DNA of 60,000 nucleotides from Strigamia acuminata (GCA_949358305.1 OX442317.1:4098186-4158185); one strand, 5' to 3'; positions 1 through 13,305 are shown, counted from the first letter of the stretch. The notes: generated by a model from the letters alone, not told the origin. A program made the numbers and translations.

Positions 1-243
1 GCCTAACCCCCGAAGGAAATAATCGGCGTAATAAAAAGTGTTTGCTCAGCGATAAGTTGTTAATTCGCCGACACTTAACGGGGAATCAAACGAATGCCAG
101 CGAAATGGAGAAACGCTGGAATTTTATTTTCCATTTCCAACGAAAAAAAAAAATTAAAAAAGAAATGTATAATTAGTCGTAACTTAATCTTCGGTTTTAT
201 TAATTTGCTTTTAATACATTTATTCGTTTGTTTTTTTTTACAG

Positions 244-3200
244 ACAACGCAACAAGACAAAGACGTCGAAGTGGAAACCGAGGGAAAGGGCGTCGTTAAA
301 TTCGGATGGATTCAAGGCGTTTTAGTGAGTTGAATTATGTAATTAGGTTCGAATTGTCTCTAAATTACACAATTCAAACTGAATTAATTCGTTTTGTACA
401 CAATATTCGACTTATTTTGCATTTTTTTGGCTTTTAGATACGATGTCTTTTGAATATTTGGGGTGTAATGCTATTCCTGCGACTGTCGTGGGTCGTAGGA
501 CAGGCTGGAATTTGTAAGTCAATTCTTGGATTTTTTTTATTTTTTATTTATTTTATTAATTTTTTTTTTAGTGGAAGCTTGCATTATTATTCTTTTGGCG
601 TCAGTGGTCACGATTCTCACATCATTATCGGCCGCCGCCATTTGCACGAATGGAATGGTAAAAGGAGGTAAAAATTCAACATTTTGTGATTTGATTCGAG
701 TGAGTTTTTAATCGTTTTTGTCGTTGCTTGTAGGCGGGACTTATTATATGATTTCTCGGAGCCTCGGACCCGAGTTTGGGGGTTCGATTGGGTTGATTTT
801 TTCTTTCGCTAATGCTGTAGCCATTGCCATGTATGTCGTGGGTTTCTGCGAATCTTTCACTGACATGCTCAAAGTAATTCGCTAATAATTTATTTATAAA
901 ATAAAATTTTATTTAATTAAATAATAATTTATTTTTTACAATTTGCAGACTTTAGACGTGTCTTTAATCGGGGATCAAGAACACGACATTCGGATCATTG
1001 GAAGTATAGTTTTAGTCGTTTTGCTCGCAATTACCGTCGTTGGGATGGAATGGGAATCAAGAGTAAAAAAAAAATATTTTTTTTTAGCAATTTCTTTTTT
1101 TAAAAAATTAATTTTTTTATTTTTATTTTAGGCTCAAATAGTTCTACTCATAATTCTAATTCTAGCAATGGCTGATTTTATAATAGGAAGCTTCATCACT
1201 CCGTCGGACGAAGAAAAAGCGAAGGGATTTATAGGCTACGACAGTGAGTTCTGTTTTCTAAGCAAATTTTACGAATTTCCTTTAATTTTTCCATTTCCTT
1301 TTACAGTCGACGTCGTTAAGGAGAATTTTGTGTCCGATTATCGCGATGGTGAAGACTTCTTCACCGTTTTTTCCGTATTTTTCCCTGCCGCAACAGGAAT
1401 TCTCGCGGGCGCGAATATTTCCGGCGATCTAGCAGTAATTTAATTAATTATTTATAATTAATTAATTGTCTTTTCATTATTTTACATTTTCAGGATCCTT
1501 CTAAAGCCATTCCCCAAGGCACGCTGCTCGCAATCGGCATCACGACTGTTTCCTATTTGCTCTTTGCGTGTTTAGTCGGGTCGTGCGTCGTCCGAGATGC
1601 CGATGGAATTGTGGAAAATTTAGAGAACAACATCTTTAAGGACTGTGCCTTGAACAACACGTGCGCGTACGGCCTTATTAAAGACTATCAGGTTATTTTA
1701 TCAACACACATTTCATAATTCGAGACACAAATTTAAATTTATTTTTCTAGGTGATGGAATTAGTGTCAATATTTGGCCCAATTATTTACGCCGGTTGTTT
1801 CGCGGCGACGTTGTCCTCCGCACTCGCGAGTCTCGTGAGCGCGCCTAAAGTGTTTCAGGCGTTGTGCAAAGATAAATTGTATCCATACATCCACGTTTTT
1901 GCCAAAGGATACGGAAAAAACAACGAACCTTATCGTGCCTATGCTTTGTGCTTCGCCATTGCGCTCGGGTTCATTTTAATCGGTAATTTATTAATTTTAA
2001 AGTTGATTATATTGTGAATTTTAATTGATTTTCTTTGAAAACGTAGCAAAATTGAACGCCATTGCCCCGATCATATCGAATTTCTTTCTCGCATCGTACT
2101 GCCTCGTAAATTATTCGTGTTTTCACGCATCACTCGCGAAATCTCCAGGTAAAAAGGGTTGAAAATTGATTTTTAGACGTGAAAATTGATTTTCAGACGT
2201 GGAAATTGATTTTTAGACGTGAAAATTGATTTTTAGACGTGAAAATTGATTTTTAGACGTGGAAATTGATTTTTAGACGTGAAAATTGATTTTTAGACGT
2301 GAAAATTGATTTTTAGACGTGAAAATTGATTTTTAGACGTGAAAATTGATTTTTAGACGTGAAAATTGATTTTTAGACGTGAAAATTGATTTTTAGACGT
2401 GAAAATTGATTTTTAGACGTGAAAATTGATTTTTAGACGTGAAAATTAATTTTTAGACGTGAAAATTAATTTTTAGACGTGAAAATTGATTTTTAGACGT
2501 GAAAATTGATTTTTAGACGTGAAAATTTGATTTTTAGACGTGAAAATTTGATTTTTAGACGTGAAAATTTGATTTTTAGACGTGAAAATTTGACTTTTAG
2601 ACGTGAAAATTTGATTTTTAGACGTGAAATTTGATTTTTAAACGTGTAAATTGATTGTAATGATTGTTTTTTGTAGGTTTTCGACCGGGCTTCCGTTACT
2701 ACAACATGTGGGTGAGCTTGGCCGGTGGAATTTTATGTCTGGCCGTGATGTTTATCATAAACTGGTGGACCGCTTTGCTCACATTCGGCATTTGCTTCGC
2801 TCTGTACATGTACATATCTCACGCCAAGCCCGACGTGAACTGGGGCTCATCGACACAAGCGCAAACGTATAGATCCGCTCTTCAATCTGTCATCAAATTA
2901 AATCAAGTCGAAGAACATGTTAAAAATTATCGGTATTTTTGTTAAATTTTCTTAAATATTCGAACGAGCAATTTCTCATTTTGTTTTCGTCGTTTAGGCC
3001 GCAAATTTTAGTCTTAAGTGGGTTCCCGAGCTCCAGACCGCCGTTGGTCGATTTTGCAAATAACATCACGAAAAATTTGAGTCTATTAGTTTGTGGACAC
3101 GTGGTTGAAGAGCAGATCAATCAACGCGTACGGAACAGTTACTTCAAACACGCATACGCGTGGCTCGCGCGCAAGAAAATCAAAGCGTTTTATTATCTCA

Positions 3201-4940
3201 TCGATGGGACCAATTTAGCCGCCGGTTCACGCTCGTTGATGCAAACTGCCGGCGTGGGCAAACTCAAACCAAACATGGTTCTGCTAGGCTTCAAAAGCGA
3301 CTGGCAAACGTGCAAGATCGAAGAATTGCAGTCATATTTCAGTATTATTCAGTAAGTCAATTTCTAAACGGAAAATAAAGTAAAATAAAATTACTAATTA
3401 ATTTTTTTCTTGATTTTAGCGACGCATTTGACAATTATTTGGCCGTTGGGATCCTCCGGCTGCAGCAGGGACTCGATTACGGACATTTCCTCGAGGAAGA
3501 GACGGCCATTGCCATCATGACGCCCGCGTTATTGGCGCCACCGTTGCCGAAGCTGAGCGTGTCGATCGACTCGAACATCAACATCCGGCAAAATTTCTCG
3601 TCGTCGCAACTGTCGACGGGCGGAAGCAGTTCGTCCGAAGGCAGCCCGGCGACCGGCGACCATCGGGGCAGCAAACGTGCGGACGACGCGCACGACGGCG
3701 GCGGGAGCGACAACGAAACGACGAAACTGCACCCGAATAAAGGCGCCGGGAAACCGCAACGCAACGTGCCGAGAGAAGTTTTGGCCGCGCATTCGCAGTT
3801 TCAACGCAAACAGAAAAAGGGGACGATCGACGTCTGGTGGTTGTACGACGACGGAGGTCGCGTTTATCAACGAATTTCGCTCGCCAAATGAAATTTAATC
3901 CCACTTTTTGTATTCTGCAGGCTTGAGTATGTTAGTTCCGTACATTTTAACCACTCGGAAACAATGGCGCTCGTGCAAATTGCGCGTTTTTGCTCTTGCG
4001 AATCGTAAAGACGAGTTGGACGAGGAACAGCGCAAGTGAGCAAAAAATAAACGGAATTTTTTTCTATTTATATTTCTATTTATTTTTTTATTTGTAGTTT
4101 GGCTGCTCTGCTCAGCAAATTCCGTATTAATTATTCCGATGTTATTGTCATTCCCGACGTGCAGAAACGTCCGCAGGAAAGCAGCAAGGCTGAATTCGAG
4201 AGCGTGATTAAGAAGTTCCGGGAGAACGAGGATGCCGACACTAATAGCCGTGACGGGCGCACGGCGATCACCGACGCGGAGTTGTTGGCATTGAAAGACA
4301 GAGTGAGTCGTGTATTTTTACACAGCGTCATGTTTATTCATTGCCCATATTTTCCTCATTTTCTATTCTAGACGTTACGACACATCCGGTTACGGGAATT
4401 ACTGCAGAAATATTCGAGAGATTCGACTTTAATTGTGATGTAAGGCTCGAGAATGAATTATTTTTCGATTTTATTGAATTATATTGAATTTTATTCAATT
4501 TTATTCGATTTTATTCAATTTTATTCAATTGTATTGAATTTTATTCAATTTTATTCGATTTTATTCAATTTTATTGAGTATTATTCAATTTTATTGAGTA
4601 TTATTCAATTTTATTCAATTTTATTCAATTTTATTCGATTTTATTCAATTTTATTCGATTTTATTCAATTTTATTCGATTTTATTCAATTTTATTCGATT
4701 TTATTCAATTTTATTCGATTTTATTCAATTTTATTCGATTTTATTCAATTTTATTCGATTTTATTCAATTTTATTCGATTTTATTCAATTTTATTCAATT
4801 TTAGGACTTTACCGATGCCTAGAAAGGGAACCGTATCCGCGCCGTTGTATTTGGCCTGGTTGGACACGTTGACGAGGGATTTGCCTCCATTTTTGCTTCT
4901 GCGTGGAAACCAAACTAATGTGATCACATTTTATTCGTAA
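244..4940 (+). CDS. SLC12-family Na-(K)-Cl cotransporter (NKCC/NCC type), 5'-partial, multi-exon
   Basis: Electroneutral cation-chloride cotransporter of the plasma membrane. The first visible exon (from 244, after a cag acceptor) reads into KFGWIQGVL, and the next (about 438-516) gives [18 protein letters not shown], the hallmark first transmembrane segment of NKCC/NCC proteins. Later exons supply the other membrane segments (for example [20 protein letters not shown] near 1770, and [20 protein letters not shown] near 2080) and the long cytosolic C-terminal domain. The final exon starts at 4804 and ends VITFYS, matching the conserved NKCC C-terminus. The N-terminal exon lies outside the window. 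A serine-, aspartate- and glycine-rich insert at 3600-3780 is less conserved. Two introns are filled by 20-bp minisatellites (separate entries). Family assignment is firm; NKCC versus NCC is not settled. Confidence 0.93.
2151..2662. repeat. Intronic minisatellite, 20-bp unit (SLC12 intron)
   Basis: About 25 head-to-tail copies of gtgaaaattgatttttagac fill almost the whole intron between 2150 and 2675. Each unit starts with GTGAAA and holds TTTTTAG, so every copy carries a donor-like and an acceptor-like sequence. The last copies gain one base (21 bp). The true acceptor is the tttgtag just before the exon at 2676. Confidence 0.97.
4447..4803. repeat. Intronic minisatellite, 10/20-bp unit (last SLC12 intron)
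   Basis: The array alternates ttattcaatt and ttattcgatt and occupies nearly the entire last intron of the SLC12 gene. The donor gtaagg lies just before it and the acceptor ttttag ends it at 4803. The long open frame across the array (about 4453-4800) is a by-product of the repeat and not a gene. Confidence 0.96.
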
Positions 4941-5547
4941 TTGTGTTCCAGCGTTAACTGTTTAGTACTTAATTGTATTGTGCCTAGAACATTTTTCGTT
5001 TTGGAGGAGTGTGGTTTAATGATACGAATCATACGGAGAAATCTACATAAAATATTATTCTTATTATTAGTTTTGGAATTATGGCAAGTTAAACGACAAA
5101 AAATGACAAACAAACAAACAAAATTGAACTATTTGGTCTTTTTTTTTTTCCTTTTCTTTCTCCAATTTTTCGAGCTTAAATGTGAACAATGTGGAAAATA
5201 TTTGTTGTATTTGGCTTGCCATAAACACTCGTTATATCTTTGATATGATTGCTTTTACGGTAGTAGTTTTAAAAAAGTATTTTCAACTGCAGTTTATGCC
5301 AAAAGAAAACATCGATCTGAATGAGTGGAATTTGTTCCTATTGTACTTTTCTATTCCAGTGAAACAATCAGTTATTTTGTTAACTACATAAATAATTATA
5401 ATTAATTAATAATTGCAAATTTTCTAGTCAGCACTTCATTTTTAAAAAACCGATTTTTCTATACATGTATCGACTTTGGACAATAAACCGAATGGACCAA
5501 AGATTTTAGTAGAAAAAAACAACATATTTCATATGTAATTGATAATT
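4941..5547. other. Convergent 3' flanks of SLC12 and ZCCHC9
   Basis: No coding region is supported here. The stretch holds the 3'-UTR of the SLC12 gene on the plus strand and the 3' end of ZCCHC9 on the minus strand, which converge. It is A/T-rich without a clear repeat. Confidence 0.6.
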
Positions 5548-6392
5548 TTATTTCGAAGATATTTTCTTAAATTTCCGTTTTGGCTTCGATTTTTGTTTAG
5601 GTTCCGGTTCCGGTTCGGCCATTTCGTCATCTGAATCGAGTTTCTCCACACTTTCGTCCACTTTCAGAGTCCGCGCTGTCTTTTCGGCTTTTTCTAATTG
5701 AAAATGTGATTATAAGTCAATGTGGTGTGATTGATTAATCAAATTTACTTTCGCTTTGTCTATTGGGAAATGATTGCGGACAATCTTTAATGAGATGTTG
5801 CACAGATCCGCACAAATGACAAGATCCGCCTTTGGGAAAAATTCCGGAAGAATTCTGGGGGCAGGTCGATGACAGATGACCCTTTTGTTCGCATATAAAG
5901 CAAGAAGCGAACGGAAATTCAACTGTATAAAAAAAAATAATAATAATTCGATCATTTATATTCACTTCCATTAAATCAAAGAGCCAATTCACCTCCCGAT
6001 GACGTCTTCGCTCTACACGCGTGTGATTTATGCTCCGTCGATCCGCATTTAAAGCAAATACCAGCTGCCGACGAGTCTGCTTTTGGCAAAGTGGGACAGT
6101 CTGCCATTTTGTGGTCGGTCGATCGACAGTTAAAACACGTCTATGCGCCAAAAAAGTGCAAAAATATTAGTTTTTTTTTTGTTTTAATAACATATAGATG
6201 AGTGAAATATACGAAATATACCTTCATCCTTCGTTTTTCTTGCCGCCATTGCTTACTCTGAAGCCTTCTCTCCTGTCTCCAATCATTTATTTTGAAATCC
6301 GGGTTCGATTTGTTTTTCCGCAGTTCATCCCAAGATGAAGGTTCTGATGGCTGTTTCTTATGGGCGTTGTTTGCTCTCGCCCAACGAGTCAT
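5548..6392 (-). CDS. ZCCHC9: Zinc-knuckle protein, ZCCHC9-like, 4 exons
   Basis: Small nucleolar-type CCHC zinc-finger protein. Exon 1 starts at 6392 (MTRWARANNAHKK) and is basic. The next two exons hold four CX2CX4HX4C-type knuckles: CFNCRSTDHKMADC, CFKCGSTEHKSHAC, CFICEQKGHLSSTC and CHLCGSVQHLIKDC. The last exon (5548 to about 5694) is acidic then lysine-rich and ends FKKISSK, as expected for a nucleolar protein. Four knuckles in this order with basic flanks match ZCCHC9. In mammals that protein is linked to RNA binding and transcriptional repression; here function is inferred. It is divergent from ULK3. Confidence 0.88.
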
Positions 6393-6734
6393 TTTACAAA
6401 CTTACAACGAATTACCTGCAAATTTTTTAATGTCGATTTAAAGAATTGTATACGTAAACAGTTTTTAAAATAGAAAATAGAAAATACAAACTACATACAC
6501 ACCAGCGAGCATATACAAATGGCCGCTCTCGCATGCGCGATTTAGTTCACACTTGTGACGTCAAAATTTCTCAAATTAACGAACAAAATAGCACTGAAAT
6601 TTACGTAATAAACCATAATTCACGTGCGTACTCGCACTTGCCTTGCTTGTTTGTTTTTCACCTGTCTGCCCGTTGCCGACTGCACCCGTCAAAAGGGCAA
6701 ATAGGCGTGCAAATTTTTTGAAAATATTAATTTT
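6393..6734. promoter_or_regulatory. Likely bidirectional promoter of ZCCHC9 and ULK3
   Basis: The two start codons, at 6392 (minus) and 6735 (plus), are 342 bp apart and point away from each other with no other gene between. I see no TATA box at a fixed spacing from either. The segment around 6520-6720 is less A/T-rich than its surroundings. The assignment rests on geometry only. Confidence 0.5.
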
Positions 6735-8777
6735 ATGGCTGCATTTCCACGTATTTCAGGCTACATAGTTACTGAGAAGGTTGGAAGTGGCTCTTACGCT
6801 ACTGTATACAAGGCTTACCGCAATGTAAAACCAAAAATCGCATAAATTTTGACATTTAAAATTAAATAATTTTAATTTAAAAAATTAATTTCTTTTCAGG
6901 ACGGCAAAAGGGAAGTCGTAGCTGTAAAATGCGTACTAATCGCATCATTGAGTAAAACGTCAGTAGAAAATTTATTAAACGAAATCTCATTACTGAAAAA
7001 ACTTAAACATGACAATATTGTACAAATGATCGATTTTCTGGTACTTATCTCGTCTCTACGCAACAAATTAATCTTTTTATTAACACATTTAACTATTTAT
7101 CGATCTTCCAGTGGGACAAAAAACACATTTTTATTATTATGGAGTTTTGCAACGGCGGAGATTTATCCACATTCATCAAAACTCGACGCTCTCTCCCGGA
7201 AAAAGTCGTCAAAGTATTTTTACAGCAATTAGGTGAATACGAAAATGAAAATAAAAATGAAAATTGTGATGTATTAACCGTTTAAACGTTTCCCAGCCAA
7301 CGCATTACAGTTCCTACGCAATCAAAATATCTGTCACATGGATCTCAAGCCACAGAATATTTTATTGACGTCTCAAGGAGAACCAGTATTGAAACTTGCA
7401 GATTTCGGTTTCGCTCAGTATTTAAAATCGGACGATGACGGAACGTGTCTTCGAGGTTCGCCGCTTTACATGGCGCCGGAGATGTTACTAAACCAAAAAT
7501 ACGACGCTAAAGTTGATTTGTGGTCTGTCGGTGTAATTCTATACGGTAAATTTAGACTTTTAATGTGTAAATAACAAGTAGTTATCAAAACGTTTGATTT
7601 TAAGAGTGTTTATTTGGCCGCGCACCTTATTCGTCGAGAACATTCACTGAACTAAATGAAAAAGTAAAAAATCCAAGTCCCATCGAGGTATATAATTCGA
7701 ACAAATTCCATTTTTTAAAGTTTAAATTAAATTTAATTTACATTTTTAGATTCCATATGGCGCTCACATCTCCAGAGGTTGTCGCGATTTATTAACAAAA
7801 TTGCTTAAGCGGAATCCGACGGAAAGGATCAGCTTTGAGGAGTTTTTTAATCATTCGTTTTTGGATTTGGAACACGCGCCATCTTGTCGTTCGTACGAGA
7901 AAGCCGTGGAAATCCTCGCGGAAGCCGTTCAGAAAGACGAAGCGCAAAATTACGCGAAAGCCGTGGAATTATATTGCTCGGGACTTCAGTATTTAGTGGC
8001 CGCAATCCAATGTTTGTATTATTTATCCAGCGGACCGTAATCCCAGCTTGATTTCTTACATTTTTACACGATTTTAGATGAGCAAGATGGCGTGAGGAAA
8101 ACGGCGCTGCAGCACAAAGCGCGCCATTACATGGCCCGAGCCGAATATCTAAAAAAAATGCAATTTAAACGCAGCAAACGGAAATCGTCGTTGTCGCTCA
8201 CTCCGTGCCAGGAATTATGTAACAAAACTTAAATAATCATTGATTTTCCCGAGAAAAAATAATAATTTTTATTAACAAAACTATAGTTTTATTATCCGAT
8301 GATTCGCCTACGTTACACGCCGGTTTAATCGTGGGAGAATCCGCCGAAAAATTGGTAATTTTTATATAAATAAATAAAAATAGAATTAAATAAAAATTAA
8401 TTTTTCTATTTTTTCACCAGGACCAGGAAGACAAATACGAGGAGGCGCTGAATAAATACTTTTTGGCCTTGGACGCCATGTTGCCGATGCTGCAAACGGA
8501 AGTAGCGGGCAGACGGAAAGAGTTACTTTCGTCGCAGATTCGGATTTGGATGGAACGAGCGGAACAGATCAAATATTTCCAATCGCTGCGGATACCCGAA
8601 GAACAGGAGTCGATGGAGCTGAGCGAGTTGAGCAGGAAGGATGGTTCAAGTAAGAACCGATTTCCATTCGTTTTTAGGATTAAGAAATATTGTTATTCAC
8701 GTTTGAAGAGTAAATTGCGTTTTTCTTTATGATTATTTTTGTTATTTGTAGCTGACAGCAACTGCAGCGTTCAATAA
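6735..8777 (+). CDS. ULK3: ULK3-like serine/threonine kinase with two MIT domains
   Basis: Autophagy- and Hedgehog-linked kinase of the ULK family. The start [20 protein letters not shown] at 6735 gives the glycine loop. VAVKCVL holds the catalytic lysine. [14 protein letters not shown] is the catalytic loop, with HMD in place of HRD (ULK3 kinases have HLD). LADFGFAQ is the DFG motif and [11 protein letters not shown] the APE motif. After the kinase domain come two helical MIT modules, [20 protein letters not shown] (from about 7900) and [20 protein letters not shown] (from about 8410), which in ULK3 bind ESCRT-III tails. The protein ends DGSTDSNCSVQ at 8777. At least nine exons have consistent phases. 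Assignment is firm because the kinase plus double-MIT order is diagnostic. Confidence 0.95.
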
Positions 8778-9065
8778 CAACTATTTCTTTCCAAATATGC
8801 AATTTCTTTTTTAAAGTTACACTTTAATGTTTTGGATGAATAATTTTAGTGTTGTGAATAAATCTTCTGTGCCATAATTTTAATTTTATTTTAAATTTTT
8901 TTAATTGACAAAGTTAGAAATGTGTATATAAAATGTGGAGGAATTATGGCCGCCATCTTTGTTAAAGTGTTTGTAATGATTTTGCGACACATCGACGAAG
9001 AAGATCGATTTCGTTTTCAAGGTAAGTTTTCACGTTTTTTTTTTAATTCGAGATGTTTGTAGCTC

Positions 9066-11009
9066 TTATTCCGAAACGGTTCGCCAGTTATCGTTTGAAG
9101 GGTTATTTGGCTCTACCCACTGAAACGGGACGCTATTCCCTTCGTTTTCGTGCGCACAATAAGAATCCCAAACTTGTCTGCAAAATAAATTTTGATATTT
9201 TAGGTGGTACTTTGTATTTACCATTAAAAAAATGTATTTTTAAGCATAAAAATCAGTTTTTAAGCTGAAAATACATCTTTTAAATTAATTATTGACCTTT
9301 TTTGACTAAAAATCGTCATTTTTTGACTAAAAATCGTCATTTTTTGACTAAAAATTGACTTTTTTTGACTAAAAATTGTCATCTTTTGACTAAAAATTGA
9401 CACTTTTGACTAAAAATTGACCTTTTTTGACCAAAAATCGTCATTTTTTGACTAAAAATCGTCATTTTTTGACTAAAAAGCGTAATTTTTTGACTAAAAA
9501 TCGTAATTTTTTGACTAAAAATCGTAATTTTTTGACTAAAAATCGTCATTTTTTGACTAAAAATTGACCTTTTTTGACCAAAAATCGTCATTTTTTGACT
9601 AAAAATTGACACTTTTGACTAAAAATCGACAACTTTTAGCAAAAGAAAATTAATTTTTGTGTATCACACCATTTCTAATCGATTTTATACCTGATGCACA
9701 ATAAGGAGTCTAAACTCCTGTCGGCTTGTGTGTAATACAACGTAAATGGGTAAATCGGATCATCCGGTGAAATATCTAAAAGAAAAGATAAGATTAAACA
9801 CTAAAAAATCTAAACAAAAACAATTTAGATCCAATGTTTACTAACCCGAATTTCCAAACAAACTCTCCGCGAGACTATCTTCAACAGCGCCAAGTTTACT
9901 CCGTAAATCACTCGCTTCCTTCTTCTCCGCCTCCCGATCCAACATAACACAAAGCGCCTTCTCCTCGTCGTGGTAATCCCTCAACTGAACCTCCAACATC
10001 TTTTCCAACGAATTCGTCGTCGTCCCAAACTTTTCATCCGATTCTTTCGTCGTATACAACCCTAAAAAAAATTGAAAAAAAATTTAAAACATTTTTATTT
10101 TATTTTTACAAAATGGCGCCCAATACCTCTTCTTTCCGCACTTTGCTTCTTGAGCATTCGTAGTTTGTGCAAAGCCCGAACCAATTCTAACGCCCGTCTA
10201 CTCTCCGATATCTTCTTCCTCACTTCCGACAAAATACTATCGGCCTCTTTTTTCAACTCCTCCTCCCTTTTATTTCGTTTCACCCTCTCGTAAATCTGAT
10301 TCTGCCAATCGTCCAAATCCCTGTGCAGATTAACCCTCGTTTCCTCCGCATTTCGCGCCTCCCGTTTCAATTCATCGTTCCTCCGTCTATTTCGCATCTA
10401 AATTTAAATCAAATCAATCGAACACATTTTTCGCAAATAAATTCCAAAATTTGTACTCTTTTCTTCCTAATTTTTCCCAGTTTGTTGTCCACTTGTTCGT
10501 TGTTTGCAGCAAGCACTGCTTCGAGTGCGTCGAATCTCTCCCTGAGTTGCGCGGCTTTATCACACGTTAAATCCCATAACGTTTTGTCGCCGGTGGAAAC
10601 CATTCCCTTTAATTGTTCGTGCACCACGGACAAACCGTGTAATAATTTCATAGCTTCGCCCAGCTGCGATTTCGCTTCGGGAATCTGTAAATAACCGATA
10701 TAAATTATAAACGAAATGTCCATTTTGTGTTTTATATTTTTATGTTAAGACCAAACTTACGTTTAAATTACATTGGGGTTGTTGTTTGACTTTCCCCGAA
10801 CATTTGTTTAGTTTTCTGGCCCATTCGTTGACCCATTCCTGGTCATTTTCCCTTCGATTTACGTGTCGCGCACCTGTGTTTGGAGCGGGGTAATAACTCG
10901 GCGGCCATGTTGTCGGGGATACCAACGGCGGGTAATACTGATACGTTTGTCCGTGTTGTTGTTGCGCATCTTGGTTGTACCATCCCGGCCATATTTGCGG
11001 TGGTTGCAT
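9066..11009 (-). CDS. PDCD7: PDCD7-like U11/U12 snRNP 59K protein, 6 exons
   Basis: Component of the U11/U12 di-snRNP of the minor spliceosome. Exon 1 (10761-11009) encodes a Pro/Tyr/Gln-rich N-terminus starting MQPPQIWPGW and ends in a conserved WVNEWARKLNK segment. Exons 2-4 are long charged coiled coils. Exon 5 gives DDPIYPFTLYYTQADRSL, and the last exon (9066-9177) gives WDSYC...WVEP...WRTVSE; together these match the conserved PDCD7 C-terminus. The last exon is separated by an intron (9178-9690) filled with a 21-bp minisatellite. Reading through that intron instead would truncate the protein a few residues after LLCIR. The presence of this gene implies U12-type splicing in the organism. 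Confidence 0.88.
9290..9645. repeat. Intronic minisatellite, about 21-bp unit (PDCD7 last intron)
   Basis: The repeats have the form ttttttgactaaaaatcgtc with several variant units (bases a/c before att, and shorter tgacactttt units). They fill most of the intron between the last two PDCD7 exons. The minus-strand open frame across 9379-9612 is repeat-derived. Confidence 0.93.
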
Positions 11010-11670
11010 GATAATTTATCGGACAAACTGCACGTCCATATGTAAACAAATGAAACAAAATGACGACAGAGGGCGCTATTTTCGGTTCGAATTTTTTAAT
11101 TCCTGGTTTTATAAGTGTTTAATAACGAACGAATACAAATATTTAAAACTTAGTTTTTCTCTTTCATGAAAACATGAAAAATACAAAACAAAAAATGAAA
11201 ATGTCGTAACAATTGTGAAGAATTAAATTTATTGCATAGTGACGGACACCCCGTCACAAAATAAAATTATTTTTTTTTAAAAAAAACCACAAATTTAACT
11301 AAAATAAATGCTATTTTATATAATTTTTATGACTTTGCACCTCGTTTTGATTTTTTTGATCTTTTTTTAAGAAAAAATAGGTGCAATTTTCTTTTGACTA
11401 GAACTCTATGACTAATCGTAACAAATTCCTACATAAATTTGACTCTTTTTCAAAATGAATGAATTTGAACGAGATTGACTATTAAGAGCTATTGTTTTTA
11501 TCTCTCTCCAAAAAAATTGCTGAGTTTTTCTTTGGAATCCATAGGGCGAGTCCCAGAGCTTATTTGAAACAAAAAGCATTCGTGGTCCCACCTAACTATC
11601 CGACCCAGAATTTGTCTAATATTCGGACCAGCAGCACAAAGTTTTTTTTCTTCTTTTTCTCCTAATAATT
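11010..11670. other. Intergenic DNA between PDCD7 start and GNB5 stop
   Basis: Contains the upstream region of PDCD7 and the 3'-UTR of GNB5, both on the minus strand. I see no further coding region or RNA gene. Confidence 0.5.
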
Positions 11671-13305
11671 TCAAGCCCAAATCTAACAAAAAAGAATTTA
11701 AGAAATCGTTTTACAACAAAATGTTACTTAAAAACACAAATATTTACTCTCAAAGTGAAATCCCAACTTCCGGTACACAACGCAGTTCCATCAGGAGACA
11801 CCTTCAAACAACTAACACGATTATCATGTCCGTACATTATAGCAACGCGACAACACTTTAACGTATCCCACACGTTCACTGTGTAATCATTATACCCAGC
11901 AAATAACAATCGACCTGTGAACAAAATAAAATTTTACTCAAAAAATATTTTCATCATTTTTTCCACCGCAAAACTCACCACTAACGGAAAAATCAACAGA
12001 ATTCACACCAAATATAATACTTTCTTTCGAGTAAACAGCGACTTCTCTATCCGCACGTAAATCAAACAACCGACACTAAATTAATCACAAACAAAATTAA
12101 TTAAATCAAAATAAAATAAATTTTTATTTCTCATCTCACAGTTGAATCGTCAGACCCGGTAGCAATTGCATCGCCACTCGGATAAAACTTCACCGTATTT
12201 ATATCAGATTCGTGACCCTCGAACGACTGCACGCACCGACCAGTGCGCATGTCCCAAATAAGCGCTAATTTATCACAACCCTGTAAGTACAAATGACCAT
12301 TAAAAAACAACAACAACAACAATTTCAGCCGAATAATTACTCCAGACACAAATGTGTTTCCATTCTCCGAAGGCGCCAAATCCATGGCCATCACATCGCC
12401 GTTGTGACCGTGGAAACTCTGCAGTAATTGACCGCATTCGACGTCCCACAACGCGCACGTGCTGTCACCACTTCCCGTGAGAATCTAGGATGGAATTTAC
12501 GCGTTTAAAAGACGCTTTATTCCGTCGTTTATCGAAATACTTGTTGATCCGAATTGGGGAATGTGCAACACGACATGTAACTCGTGTGAGTGCCCACAGC
12601 TTTCTTTTTACTAGACACGTCGTCGTCGAAACTAAGAGGGTAGACCGTAACCTTATTATCGAGTCCGCTAAACCGAACGAAAAATTAAATTCAATTAAAA
12701 ACGGTTAAAAATGGCGCGCAATTTGCCCACCCGCACGCCACCATTGATCCCGAAGGTGCGTAAGCACACGCCATTACCCAAGTCGTTGGCATGGTAACCG
12801 CATGTTCCTGCACACAAATTTGTCATTTTTTTAAAATTCCCCGAGAAATTAACGCAATTTTTATACTTTATTCGTGGTAAAGGCATCCCATACGATCATC
12901 TTACCATCCTATTTTTTAAAAAAGCAATTTTTAATGTCCAATATTTATATATTTTGTGTATCGAAATCCATTACTTGGGAACTGCTGACTATGTGTCTTT
13001 TATCTAGGCTCCAGTCTGTACATAGAACTTTGCCTTGATGTCCTTTGAGCACCTTCCTCGGTTTAATATTCAAACAATTCAGATATTCCAACCGCTCCGC
13101 GACAGTCGACACTGCAAACACGAACAGGTTGTTTTTAGAAATTTAATTCAAATTTATTTTCCCATTTTTTTAAATACTCACGCGCAACATCGTTTAATTT
13201 CTGCCGTTCTTCCTCCAATTTAGCTTTCAACGATTCGACTTCTCTCGTGAGCGCTTCGACGGATTCGTTGGGAGAATCAACTTTGAGAATGCCAACAGAC
13301 GCCAT
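11671..13305 (-). CDS. GNB5: G protein beta-5 subunit (WD40), about 10 exons
   Basis: R7-RGS-associated G-beta-5. The start [19 protein letters not shown] at 13305 is followed by [16 protein letters not shown], the beta-5 N-terminal helix. WD repeats follow in order: [109 protein letters not shown] and [20 protein letters not shown]. The last coding exon is only 12 bp (11671-11682) and gives IWA-stop, matching the invariant VWA end of the family. The frame is open upstream of 13305 (to 13398), so a longer N-terminal isoform is possible. GNB5 rather than GNB1-4 is supported by the N-terminus and by the ESIIFG and AGYNDYT segments. Confidence 0.95.

Noticed and set aside
9053-9268. Plus-strand ORF with LIPKRFASYRLKGYLALPTE
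   Set aside because: It is antisense to the last PDCD7 exon (9066-9177), whose WDSYC...WRTVSE reading matches the family C-terminus and joins in phase.
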